From: Streptomyces bacillaris
GTDB lineage: Bacteria; Actinomycetota; Actinomycetes; Streptomycetales; Streptomycetaceae
DNA length: 64,000 nucleotides
Reading direction: 5' to 3'
Assembly: GCF_003268675.1 (NCBI RefSeq)
Contig: NZ_CP029378.1
Location: forward strand, 5,766,001 to 5,830,000
In this document: positions 51,396-59,609 of the stretch, one piece after another
Layout of the letters: each line of letters opens with the position of its first letter
Position numbering within the stretch: position 1 is the first letter of the stretch
Position numbers and translations under genes: made by a program
Notes under the pieces: generated by a model
The model's input: the letters and a program-made list of their open reading frames with translations, nothing else
What the model was told of the DNA's origin: nothing
The model's database searches: none

Positions 51396-53108
51396 TCACG
51401 CGCCCGCCTCCAGCGCCGCGCGCACCTGGGAGACGGTCAGCCACTCCTGCGGGGCGAGGATTTTCGCGGTCTGCGGGGCGAAGGCGGGGGAGGAGACGAC
51501 CACCCGGCCGGTCGGGCCGTCCGCGACGACCTCACCGTCGGCGAGGATCACCACCCGGTGGGCCAGCTCCGCCGCCAGCTCCACGTCGTGCGTGGCCAGG
51601 ACGATCGCGTGGCCCTCGGCCGCCAGCGAGCGCAGGACGCCGACGAGGCGGCCCTTCGCCGCGTAGTCCAGGCCCCGGGTCGGCTCGTCCAGGAGCAGCA
51701 GCGGCGGGCGGGCCGTCAGCATCAGGGCGAGGGCCAGCGCGAGCCGCTGCCCCTCGGAGAGGTCACGGGGGTGGGTGGCGTCCCCGACCCCCGGCAGCAG
51801 CTCGGAGACCAGGGCCCGGCAGGTGCCCTCCGCCGCGCCCGCGTCCCGGTCGGCGGCGGCGCACTCGGCGGCCACCGTGTCCGCGTACAGCAGGTCGCGC
51901 GGCTCCTGCGGGACCAGGCCGACCCGGCGGATCATGGCGCGCGGGTCGGTACGGGCGGGGGCCAGGCCGCCCACGCGGACCGAGCCGGAGGTGGGCTCGA
52001 CCATGCCGACGAGCGCGCCGAGCAGCGTGGACTTGCCGGCCCCGTTGCGGCCCATCAGCGCCACGGTCTCGCCCGGCGCCACGGTGAGCGTCACCCGCCG
52101 CAGCGCCTCGATCCGCCCGCGCCGCACGCCGAGGGACTCGACCCGGGTGACGGGGTCGGCGGGACCGGGCGCCTCCACGGCCTTCGTACGGCCCAGCAGC
52201 CGGGCCAGCCGCCCCGGCCGGGGGCCGCCCGCCACGGGCGCGGGCGCCACGGACACGTGCCCGGAAACCTCCGGCGGCGAGGGCGGCGCCGCCTCCGCCA
52301 GCCGGGCCCGCAGGTCACCGGCCCCGCGCCGGGCGTCCCGTACGGAGAGCGGCAGCGGGTCCCAGCCCGCCAGCAGCCCCAGCTCCGCGACCGGCGGCCG
52401 GACCGGCGACACCTTCATGATCCCGGCAGGCGCGCCCAGCACCGGGGCGGCGCCCGGCGCGGGCAGCAGGACGACCTGGTCCGCGTACTGCACGACCCGC
52501 TCCAGCCGGTGCTCGGCCATCAGCACGGTCGTCCCCAGGTCGTGGACCAGCCGTTGCAGTACGGCCAGCACTTCTTCGGCCGCCGCCGGGTCCAGTGCGG
52601 AGGTCGGCTCGTCGAGGACCAGCACCTTGGGGTGCGGGGTGAGTACCGAACCGATCGCCACCCGCTGCTGCTGGCCGCCCGAGAGGGTCGCGATCGGCCG
52701 GTCGCGCAGCTCGGCCAGGCCCAGCAGATCAAGCGTCTCCTCCACCCGGCGCCGCATGACGTCGGGCGCCAGGCCCAACGACTCCATGCCGTAGGCGAGT
52801 TCGTCCTCGACGGTGTCCGTGACGAAGTGCGCCAGCGGGTCCTGGCCCACCGTGCCCACCAGATCGGCCAGTTCACGCGGCTTGTGGGTGCGGGTGTCGC
52901 GCCCGTCCACCGTGACCCGGCCGCCCAGCACCCCGCCTGTGAAGTGCGGGACGAGCCCCGACACCGTCCCCAGCAACGTCGACTTGCCGACCCCCGACGG
53001 GCCGACCAGCAGCACCAACTCCCCTTCCGGCACGGCGAGATCGACGCCGGACAGAGTGGGCCGGTCGGTCCCGTCGTACCGTACGGAGACCCGCTCGAAC
53101 CTGATCAC
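51396..53108 (-). CDS. ecfA: ECF transporter double ATPase (EcfA-EcfA')
   Basis: A 570-residue protein with two ABC ATPase domains in one chain. First domain: Walker A LVGPSGVGKSTLLG (about residues 34-47), signature LSGGQQQR (near 137), Walker B KVLVLDEPTSALD. Second domain starts around 325: GRNGAGKST, signature LSEGQRLALAL, Walker B PPLLLLDEPTRGLD. The linker between is Ala/Pro-rich. It powers the ECF transporter with EcfT and the S component. Overlaps the EcfT stop at GTGA (GTG 53108). Confidence 0.93.
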   Translation of the reverse strand: MIRFERVSVRYDGTDRPTLSGVDLAVPEGELVLLVGPSGVGKSTLLGTVSGLVPHFTGGVLGGRVTVDGRDTRTHKPRELADLVGTVGQDPLAHFVTDTVEDELAYGMESLGLAPDVMRRRVEETLDLLGLAELRDRPIATLSGGQQQRVAIGSVLTPHPKVLVLDEPTSALDPAAAEEVLAVLQRLVHDLGTTVLMAEHRLERVVQYADQVVLLPAPGAAPVLGAPAGIMKVSPVRPPVAELGLLAGWDPLPLSVRDARRGAGDLRARLAEAAPPSPPEVSGHVSVAPAPVAGGPRPGRLARLLGRTKAVEAPGPADPVTRVESLGVRRGRIEALRRVTLTVAPGETVALMGRNGAGKSTLLGALVGMVEPTSGSVRVGGLAPARTDPRAMIRRVGLVPQEPRDLLYADTVAAECAAADRDAGAAEGTCRALVSELLPGVGDATHPRDLSEGQRLALALALMLTARPPLLLLDEPTRGLDYAAKGRLVGVLRSLAAEGHAIVLATHDVELAAELAHRVVILADGEVVADGPTGRVVVSSPAFAPQTAKILAPQEWLTVSQVRAALEAGA

Positions 53109-54274
53109 GCCTGCTCCTTGCCGCTACGGTCGTGTGCATCGAGGCCGCGTGCCGACGGCGGTACGGGGGCGACCAGTGCGGGCACCAGCCCCACCAGCAC
53201 CGCCGCGGCGGGCCACAGCGGCAGCTCCGGCGCGGTCAGCGGGACGACGCCGGGGTGCAGCGCCTCCGGATCGAGCGAGCCCGCCCAGATCATCGCGGCC
53301 GCCACCACCGCGCCCGACCCCGCCACCAGCCAGGCCCGCGCCCCCCACCGGTCCGGGCGGTAGCGGGTCCGCACCGAGCGCCGCCCGCCCAGCCGCAGCC
53401 CCGCCATCGCGGCGACGAGCCCCGCCAGCAGCACCGGCAGCCCGTACCCGGCGCCCTGCGCGGCCAGCAGCCCGTACGTCCCCGCGCACACCCCGAGCAG
53501 CCCGCCGAGCGTGAGCACGTTGGTGGTGTGCCGGACGGCGGGCGGCACCTCGGCGGTACGCCCGTAACCGCGCGCGTCCATCGACGCGGCCACCGCCACC
53601 GACCGCTCCAACGCCCCCTCCAGCACCGGCAGTCCGATCTGCGCGACCGCCTTCACCCCACCGGTCGGCCGCCCCCGCAGCCGCCGCGCGGTCCGCAGCC
53701 GGACCACGTCGGCCACCATGTTCGGGGCGAACGTCATGGCGACGACGACGGCCACCCCGGTCTCGTACAGCGCACCGGGCAGCGACTTCAGCAGCCGGGC
53801 CGGGTTGGCGAGCGAGTTCGCCGCGCCGACGCAGATCAGCAGGGTGGCCAGCTTCAGCCCGTCGTAGAGCGAGAAGACGAGCTGCTCCACCGTGACCCGG
53901 CCCCCGATCCGCACCCCCTGCGCCCAGTCGGGTAGGGGCACTTCGGGGAGCGTGAACGCGGTGTGCGAGCCGGGGATCTGCGAGCCGAGGAAGACGGAGA
54001 AGACCAGCCGCAGCGCCACGACGAAGAGCCCGAGCTTGATGAACGCCCCGTAGGAGCGGGCCCAGGGCGCGTCCGTGCGCCGGGCCGCCACCACATACCC
54101 GGCCACCCCGACCAGCAGGCCGAGCAGCAGCGGGTTGGTGGTCCGGGAGGCGGCGGTGGCCAGCCCCAGCGCCCAGAGCCACCACGCCCCGGCGGGCAGC
54201 GCGTTGGACCGGCTCGCCTCGGGCGCGTGCAGGGCCCGCCGGAGCAGCCGGGGCGTCCCCGGGGCGTACGTCAT
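53105..54274 (-). CDS. ecfT: ECF transporter transmembrane protein EcfT
   Basis: A 389-residue membrane scaffold with spans such as LWALGLATAASRTTNPLLLG and LKLATLLICVGAANSLANPA. The coupling motifs for the ATPases are visible: RLRTARRLRGRPTGGVK and VAASMDARGYGRT (XRX-type ARG motifs). A second hydrophobic set near the C-terminus (VLTLGGLLGVCAGTYGLLAA) is an extension beyond the usual size. Its ATGA overlaps the SCO2322-type gene stop, so both are translationally coupled. Confidence 0.92.
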   Translation of the reverse strand: MTYAPGTPRLLRRALHAPEASRSNALPAGAWWLWALGLATAASRTTNPLLLGLLVGVAGYVVAARRTDAPWARSYGAFIKLGLFVVALRLVFSVFLGSQIPGSHTAFTLPEVPLPDWAQGVRIGGRVTVEQLVFSLYDGLKLATLLICVGAANSLANPARLLKSLPGALYETGVAVVVAMTFAPNMVADVVRLRTARRLRGRPTGGVKAVAQIGLPVLEGALERSVAVAASMDARGYGRTAEVPPAVRHTTNVLTLGGLLGVCAGTYGLLAAQGAGYGLPVLLAGLVAAMAGLRLGGRRSVRTRYRPDRWGARAWLVAGSGAVVAAAMIWAGSLDPEALHPGVVPLTAPELPLWPAAAVLVGLVPALVAPVPPSARGLDAHDRSGKEQA

Positions 54275-55020
54275 CGGCGCCGGCGGGCCTGGAACACGGC
54301 GGCGACACCCAGCAGCAGGACGGCGGCGATGCCGACGAGAAGCCCGACGGAGGGCCCGCCGCCACTGCCGCTGTCCTCGTCACCGTCCGCGGGCGCCGAC
54401 GGCTTCTCGCCGCTGTCCTTGCTCTCCTTCGTGCCGCCGTCCCCGTCGCCCGACACCTGCTCGCCGCAGCCCGTCTTCGGGTAGCCCGAGATGGCGCAGA
54501 TCATCGCGCTGCTGTCGTACCGCAGCGGCTTCGCCACCGAGGCCAGCGCCTCCGCGCTGCTGGCGTCCGGTGCCACCTGGGCGCAGGCGGTGCGCAGCGC
54601 GGGCGGCTTCTCGCCGTCCGGGGCGTCCTCCGGCGTACCGGGGTCGATCACCAGGGCGACCCGCTTGGTGCCGCCCTTCGCCGGGGTGTCCGCGCAGATC
54701 GCCCCGAAGTCGGGGGCGTGGCGCGGCCGGTCGGCGTCGGAGGAGTCCTCGCTGACGGCGAACCGGAAGCCCTGGACCGTACCGTCGTCGGGGCGGACGG
54801 TCGAGGGGCCCTGGGTGGCGTACGCCCAGCCCGTGCCGCTGCCCTCCCAGAAGGACCAGTAGCGGTATCCGGCGGCCTGGGCACCCCCGGCGCCCAGCAG
54901 GACGGCCGAGGCGGCGAGCAGGGTGACGAGCAGCGCGGAGACGGAGTGCCGGAGCTTCCGGAGCGGGGCGGGGCCGGGCGTACGCCGCACGGCCGACGCC
55001 CGGGATTCCGTACGGCTCAC
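54271..55020 (-). CDS. SCO2322 family membrane-anchored surface protein
   Basis: A 249-residue exported protein. Signal-like hydrophobic start (LRKLRHSVSALLVTLLAASA), ending AQAAGYRYWSFWEGSGTGWA. The core (YATQGPSTVRPDDGTVQGFR; PDFGAICADTPAKGGTKRVA; MICAISGYPKTGCGEQVSG) is the SCO2322 family domain of unknown function. It ends in a disordered Asp/Ser/Gly linker and a C-terminal span VGLLVGIAAVLLLGVAAVFQ with RRRR, so it is anchored outside the membrane. GTG 55020 overlaps the upstream stop (GTGA). Its position before EcfT suggests a substrate-capture role. Confidence 0.88.
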   Translation of the reverse strand: MSRTESRASAVRRTPGPAPLRKLRHSVSALLVTLLAASAVLLGAGGAQAAGYRYWSFWEGSGTGWAYATQGPSTVRPDDGTVQGFRFAVSEDSSDADRPRHAPDFGAICADTPAKGGTKRVALVIDPGTPEDAPDGEKPPALRTACAQVAPDASSAEALASVAKPLRYDSSAMICAISGYPKTGCGEQVSGDGDGGTKESKDSGEKPSAPADGDEDSGSGGGPSVGLLVGIAAVLLLGVAAVFQARRRR

Positions 55021-56276
55021 GGCTGCTGCTTCTTCCGGCGCATGCTGAGCAGGAAGCCGATGCCCGCGCCGAAGAGCAGCCCGACACCGATCAGCCACCA
55101 GAGGCCGGGGCCGCCCTCGTCGTCGCTCTTCGCGCTGTCGGAGGCCTGGCCGCCGGTCGGCTTGGGCGACGGGGGAGCGGAGGTCGCGGCGGGGGCGGGG
55201 CCGGTCGCGTTGAGCTGCTTGACCAGGTCGACCCCGCCGAAGCTGCGGGCGTCGGTGCCGGTGGCGTGCGCGGCGAAGATCAGTTGCGCGGTGGCGGCGG
55301 GCCCGCCCTGCTGCGCCCAGGCCTTGGAGTTCTGCTCCAGCCACGTCACCGAGGCGGCGGCCTTGTCCTTGTGGCCGGAGGCGGCGAGGGCGACGACCGC
55401 GTCCGCCGTGTTGCCGAAGTCGGGCTGCGGCTCGCTCTCCTCGGCGCCCGGCATCGGGGGCTGCTCCAGGTGGGGGGAGGCGGCCAGGGTGGCGGCGAGG
55501 TAGTGGGCGCCGTTCTGCGCGCTCTCCTCGGGGGTGAGGTCGTCGCCCTTGCGGCAGACGGGGTCCTTCACCGCGTTGGAGTTCCCGACGGCCATGCCCT
55601 TGCCGAGCAGCCCGAGCACGGCGGCGGCCGAGGCGTCGTTGTTGGCGACCAGCTCGCCCTTCTTGCCGGGCTGGTAGGCGAAGGCGCCACCGTCCTCTTT
55701 CCCGCACGGGATGGCCAGGGCCTGGAGCGCGGTGTACGGGGTGGAGCCGTCGGCGGTGGTCAGCTCGGTGACCGGCACGTTGGTCCGGGCGAGGGCGCCG
55801 ATCACGACGGCGGTGGAGTTGGCGTCGCTGGGGCTGCCGGGGTTGTACCCCCAGCCGCCGTCCTCGTTCTGGACGGACTTCAGCCAGTCGGCCCCGTTGT
55901 CGGCGGCCTCGCGCTGGCCGCCCAGCTCGGCGAGGGCCTGGACGGCGGCGGCCGTGGCGTTGGTGTCCATCACCGTCGACGCGTCGCACGGCCGGGAGGC
56001 GTCCGCCCGGAACGAGGCGAACGCGCCGCTGTCGCACTGCTGCTCCAGCAGCCAGGTCACGGCCTGCGGCGACGGGGTGACGTACTCGATCTTCTGGGCG
56101 AGGAAGGCCAGCGACTGCCGCCACACCCCGTCGTAGGTCGGGTCCGTGGTCCCGTACAGCCCGCTCGGCAGCTCGGCCGACGGGGAGGGGCTCGGCGCGG
56201 CGACCGCGACGGGTGCGGCCGCGCCCAGCAGAACGGCGGTGGTCGCGAGCGCGGCTGCGCTGCGGCGTACGGTCAT
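55017..56276 (-). CDS. Surface alpha/alpha-toroid protein (prenyltransferase/squalene-oxidase repeat family)
   Basis: A 419-residue exported protein. Signal segment (RRSAAALATTAVLLGAAAPV) then repeats of the terpene-cyclase/prenyltransferase toroid type: AVTWLLEQQCDSGAFASFRA, WLKSVQNEDGGWGYNPGSP, AVVIGALARTNV, NDASAAAVLGLLGKG, GNTADAVVALAASGH. No catalytic DXDD or DCTAE motif is visible, so it is not a cyclase. The C-terminus has a span (LWWLIGVGLLFGAGIGFLLS) and MRRKKQQP, making it membrane-anchored outside. Toroids of this kind form one half of transcobalamin/intrinsic factor, which makes cobalamin binding a plausible guess. ATG 56276 is first gene of the ECF operon. Confidence 0.85.
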   Translation of the reverse strand: MTVRRSAAALATTAVLLGAAAPVAVAAPSPSPSAELPSGLYGTTDPTYDGVWRQSLAFLAQKIEYVTPSPQAVTWLLEQQCDSGAFASFRADASRPCDASTVMDTNATAAAVQALAELGGQREAADNGADWLKSVQNEDGGWGYNPGSPSDANSTAVVIGALARTNVPVTELTTADGSTPYTALQALAIPCGKEDGGAFAYQPGKKGELVANNDASAAAVLGLLGKGMAVGNSNAVKDPVCRKGDDLTPEESAQNGAHYLAATLAASPHLEQPPMPGAEESEPQPDFGNTADAVVALAASGHKDKAAASVTWLEQNSKAWAQQGGPAATAQLIFAAHATGTDARSFGGVDLVKQLNATGPAPAATSAPPSPKPTGGQASDSAKSDDEGGPGLWWLIGVGLLFGAGIGFLLSMRRKKQQP

Positions 56277-56336
56277 GGCGGGCTGTGCCTCTCCTGCGGG
56301 GGCCGGCTCACCCGGGCGCGCGAGGGCACCGGGCTC

Positions 56337-56475
56337 CGGCCCCGTACTGCCTCGACGGTGCCGGCCACCGGGGTTCCGGTGACCCTGGGGCGCGTGGTCA
56401 CACTGCCCCTGGCCGCCCACGCTCCGCCGCCGGGTTCCTCCGTACGGGCATGATGACGACTGGCCCACCTTACCG
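56337..56475 (-). promoter_or_regulatory. Possible divergent cobalamin riboswitch upstream of the ECF operon
   Basis: The leader read on the reverse strand contains blocks ordered as in Streptomyces cobalamin riboswitches: AGGAACCCGG (near 56430-56442), GGCAGTGTGACC (56394-56405; the usual form is CNACTGTGACC), a CACCGG-AACC-CCGGTG hairpin, and CGAGGCAGTACGGGGCC (56339-56355) in the place of the B12 box. Several bases differ from consensus. It lies 60-200 nt before the toroid-protein start, as expected. Confidence 0.45.
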
Positions 56476-56611
56476 GGACGTAGGGTCGCTCCCCGGGGCG
56501 GCCGACCGCCGGGGTCGTCCGGAGGGGCCAGTGCGGGCGTGGGGTCCGGCTCGCAGGGGGCCGGGGCGTGAGGGCCCGGCCCGGGCGGAACCGTCGTACA
56601 CGGCCCCCGGC

Positions 56612-57667
56612 TCAGACCGCGATGTACGTGACCGGGTCGCTGCCGCCCACCGCCTCCGCGCGCCCCAGCTTCACCAGGCGGCGCAGATGGGCCTCGGCCT
56701 CCGACACGGCGATCGACCGCGAACCGTGCGGGATCTGCTCCCAGGGCCGGTTCCACCCCATCCGCTCGGTCAGCTCCCACGGGGTGAGCGGGGTGGCGAG
56801 CAGGGCGAGGAGCCCGGTCAGCCGCTCCTCGTGGTGGTCCAGCAGTTCCCGTACGCGGCCGCCCGCGCCGGTGAACGCGTGCTGGTGGGCGGGGAGCACC
56901 TCGGCCACCCCGAGCCGCCCGATCCGCTCCAGCGAGGCGAGGTAGTCCCCGAGCGGATCGGTCACCTCGGTGTCGTCCGGGTCCTCGTACAGCCCGATGT
57001 GCGGGCTGATCCCGGGCAGCAGGTGGTCCCCGGAGAAGAGCCGCCCGTGGCCCGGGAGATCCGCCGGATGCCGTTCCTCCAGATGGAGGCAGACATGGCC
57101 GGGCGTGTGGCCGGGGGTCCAGATGGCGCGCAGCCGCCGCCCGGGGAGGTCGAGCAGCTCGCCGGGGACGATCTCCCGGTCCGGGAGGGCGGCGCGCAGA
57201 CCGGGCAGGGTCCGCAGCCGTCCGGCGTCGCGGGCGGCGAGGAGCGGGGCGAGGTGGGCGTCGGGGGCGCCGACGTCGGTGAGCTTGCGGGTGAGGTAGT
57301 CGAGCCAGGTGCCGGGCTCGGCCTCCCGGGTGCGCCGGACGATCGCGGTGTCCGCCGCGTGCATCGCGATCCAGGCCCCGGAAGCCTCGCGGACCTGTCC
57401 GGAGAGGCCGTGGTGGTCGGGGTGGTGGTGGGTGACGACGATGCCGTGGATGTCGGTGACGGAGGTGGCGAGGGCGGTGAGCCCGGCCGTCAGGGTGTCC
57501 CAGGAGGCCGGGTCGTCCCAGCCGGTGTCGACGAGGACGGGGCCCCGGTCGGTGTCGACGACGTACACGAGGGTGTGGCCCAGCGGATTGTCCGGGATGG
57601 GCACCTTGATGCTGTGGACGCCCCCGCCGTGGCCGAAGACCTGCGCCGCCTGCGTCACCTGAGTCAT
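56612..57667 (-). CDS. MBL-fold metallo-hydrolase
   Basis: A 351-residue metallo-beta-lactamase-fold hydrolase with the metal motif GIVVTHHHPDHHGLSGQV (HxHxDH, about residues 76-93), then AIWTPGHTPGHVCLHLEE and LFSGDHLLPGISPHIG supplying further His/Asp ligands, plus a C-terminal winged-helix-like tail (LTPWELTERMGWNRPWEQIP). Many relatives hydrolyse thioesters or lactones. ATG 57667. Divergent from the aldehyde dehydrogenase gene; the 197-bp region between has the shared AGAACTCGTT box. Confidence 0.88.
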   Translation of the reverse strand: MTQVTQAAQVFGHGGGVHSIKVPIPDNPLGHTLVYVVDTDRGPVLVDTGWDDPASWDTLTAGLTALATSVTDIHGIVVTHHHPDHHGLSGQVREASGAWIAMHAADTAIVRRTREAEPGTWLDYLTRKLTDVGAPDAHLAPLLAARDAGRLRTLPGLRAALPDREIVPGELLDLPGRRLRAIWTPGHTPGHVCLHLEERHPADLPGHGRLFSGDHLLPGISPHIGLYEDPDDTEVTDPLGDYLASLERIGRLGVAEVLPAHQHAFTGAGGRVRELLDHHEERLTGLLALLATPLTPWELTERMGWNRPWEQIPHGSRSIAVSEAEAHLRRLVKLGRAEAVGGSDPVTYIAV

Positions 57668-57708
57668 GGGCTCCCCGTCTCTGCTCGGTGAACTGCCCCC
57701 ACTTTAAC

Positions 57709-57722
57709 GAGAACTCGTTCCA
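57709..57722. promoter_or_regulatory. KstR-like operator between MBL hydrolase and aldehyde dehydrogenase
   Basis: GAGAACTCGTTCCA matches 7 of the 8 fixed positions of TNNAACNNGTTNNA. The 10-mer AGAACTCGTT inside it (57710-57719) is identical to the box at the P450 promoter. The wider AACGAGAACTCGTT (57706-57719) is a palindrome with a 2-nt centre. Confidence 0.45.
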
Positions 57723-57864
57723 TTGGTAGCCCGGGCCAACCGTATCCGCGCCGTAGCCGCGCCTCCCGGGTCCGGTCCGCGCCGTGGACTCCTGGAACAG
57801 GAACTGGTATCAGTTCTGACGAACGGTCAGATATGTGTGCGCGGGTTCGCGGGAGGCGGCAGCC

Positions 57865-59343
57865 ATGACGGAACGGGACGACCGTACGGAGCTGTTGGAA
57901 CACGGACAGCTGTTCATCGGCGGGGAGTTCACCGATCCGCTCGGCGCCGACGTCATCGAGGTGGTCTCCCCGCACACGGAGGAGGTCATCGGCCGCGTGC
58001 CGCACGCCTCCGAGGGCGACGTGGACCGGGCCGTCGCCGCCGCCCGCCGCGCCTTCGACGAGGGGCCGTGGCCCCGGATGACGCTCGACGAGCGGATCGC
58101 GGTGATCACCCGGATCAAGGACGCCTTCGCCGTGCGCCACGAGGAGTTCGCGCGCCTGATCAGCGCCCAGAACGGCACCCCGTACAGCGCGAGCGTGATG
58201 GTGCAGGCGCTGGCCGCGATGATGGCCTGGGACGCGGCGATCACGGTGGCGCGCACCTTCCCCTACGAGGAGCGGCGGGACGGGGTCCTCGGCCCGCTGC
58301 TGGTCCGCCGGGAGCCGGTCGGGGTGGTGGCGGCGGTCGTCCCGTGGAACGTCCCCCAGTTCACGGCCGCCGCCAAACTGGCCCCCGCACTGCTGGCGGG
58401 CTGCACGGCGGTCCTGAAGGTGTCGCCCGAAACCCCGCTGGACGCCTACCTGTTGGCCGAGATCGTGGCGGAGGCGGGGCTGCCGGAGGGCGTCCTCTCC
58501 ATCCTCCCGGCCGACCGCGAGGTGAGCGAGTACCTGGTGGGCCACCGGGGCGTCGACAAGGTCTCCTTCACCGGCTCGGTCGCCGCCGGGCGCCGCGTGA
58601 TGGAGGTCGCCTCCCGCAATCTCACCCGCGTCACCCTGGAGCTGGGCGGCAAGTCGGCCGCGGTGATCCTGCCGGACGCGGACTTGGAGGCGGCGGTCGC
58701 GGGCATCGCCCCCTTCGCCTGGATGATCAACGGCCAGGCGTGCGTGGCCCAGACCCGCATCCTCGTCCCGCGCTCCCGCTACGACGAACTGGCGGAGGCG
58801 TTCGCGGCGGCGGCCGGGGCCCTCCGGGTGGGCGACCCGCTGGACCCCGCCACGGAGCTGGGCCCGCTGGTCGCCCGCCGCCAGCAGCAGCGCTCCCTCG
58901 ACTACATCCGCCTGGGCCAGGAGGAGGGCGCCAAGATCCTCACCGGCGGCAACGTCCCCGCCTCCCAGGAGCGGGGCTGGTACGTCGAGCCCACCCTCTT
59001 CGGCTCGGTCGACAACTCCATGCGCATCGCCCGCGAGGAGATCTTCGGCCCGGTGATCTGCCTGATCCCGTACGGGAACGAGGCCGAGGCCGTCCGGATC
59101 GCCGACGACTCCCCGTACGGCCTCAGCGGCAGCGTCTGGACCGCCGACACCGGACGCGGCATCGACATCGCCCGCCGCATCCGCACCGGCACGTACAGCG
59201 TGAACACCTTCAGTCTGGACATGCTCGGCCCGTTCGGCGGCTACAAGAACTCCGGCCTGGGCCGCGAGTTCGGCCCCGAGGGGTACGGCGAGTTCTTCGA
59301 GCACAAGATGATCCACCTCCCCGCCGGCTACCGGGAGGCCTGA
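57865..59343 (+). CDS. Aldehyde dehydrogenase (NAD(P)-dependent)
   Basis: A 492-residue aldehyde dehydrogenase. Catalytic residues are visible: VTLELGGKSAAVILPDADLE (Glu about 263) and WMINGQACVAQTRILVPRSR (Cys about 297); the cofactor region is VVAAVVPWNVPQFTAAAKLA, KVSFTGSVAAGRRVMEVA. ATG 57865 follows GGGAGG. It is coupled to the ferredoxin gene by a TGATG overlap. With the P450 elsewhere in the window, it may oxidise aldehyde intermediates of side-chain degradation; that link is inference. Confidence 0.92.
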   Translation: MTERDDRTELLEHGQLFIGGEFTDPLGADVIEVVSPHTEEVIGRVPHASEGDVDRAVAAARRAFDEGPWPRMTLDERIAVITRIKDAFAVRHEEFARLISAQNGTPYSASVMVQALAAMMAWDAAITVARTFPYEERRDGVLGPLLVRREPVGVVAAVVPWNVPQFTAAAKLAPALLAGCTAVLKVSPETPLDAYLLAEIVAEAGLPEGVLSILPADREVSEYLVGHRGVDKVSFTGSVAAGRRVMEVASRNLTRVTLELGGKSAAVILPDADLEAAVAGIAPFAWMINGQACVAQTRILVPRSRYDELAEAFAAAAGALRVGDPLDPATELGPLVARRQQQRSLDYIRLGQEEGAKILTGGNVPASQERGWYVEPTLFGSVDNSMRIAREEIFGPVICLIPYGNEAEAVRIADDSPYGLSGSVWTADTGRGIDIARRIRTGTYSVNTFSLDMLGPFGGYKNSGLGREFGPEGYGEFFEHKMIHLPAGYREA

Positions 59344-59576
59344 TGGGCGACCGCTGGCACGTGGAGGTCGACCGCTCCGTCTGCATCGGCTCCGGCATGT
59401 GCGTCAACCACGCCCCCGACGCCTTCCGCCTGGACACCGCCCGCCAGTCCCATCCCCGCACCGAGGACCGCGACGCGGGCGAACAGGTCCTGGCGGCGGC
59501 GGAGGGCTGCCCGGTGGAGGCGATCACGCTGACGCTGGCGGAGTCGGGGGAGGCGGTGTTCCCGCCGGAGGAGTGA
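59343..59576 (+). CDS. Ferredoxin, [3Fe-4S]-type
   Basis: A 77-residue ferredoxin that carries electrons, typically to a P450. The cluster cysteines are in VCIGSGMCVNHAPDAFRLD (C-x5-C) and AAAEGCPVEAITL (C-P). The fourth cysteine of a 4Fe cluster is absent, as in [3Fe-4S] P450 partners. Its ATG overlaps the aldehyde dehydrogenase stop (TGATG). A terminator overlaps its stop codon. A P450 of CYP125 type lies 10 kb away with a shared promoter box. Confidence 0.9.
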   Translation: MGDRWHVEVDRSVCIGSGMCVNHAPDAFRLDTARQSHPRTEDRDAGEQVLAAAEGCPVEAITLTLAESGEAVFPPEE

Positions 59577-59603
59577 CCGGCCCGGACCGGGGCCGGTCAC
59601 TCC
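59570..59603 (+). terminator. Terminator at the ferredoxin stop
   Basis: A 14-bp perfect stem GGAGTGACCGGCCC / GGGCCGGTCACTCC with a 6-nt loop, the stop codon lying within the 5' arm. Convergent with the MFS gene ending at 59610, so it probably serves both. Confidence 0.8.
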
Positions 59604-59609
59604 TGGAGG

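Noticed and set aside
55017..56276. Terpene cyclase or prenyltransferase enzyme
   Set aside because: It has the toroid repeats but not the catalytic Asp-rich motifs, and is exported with a C-terminal anchor.
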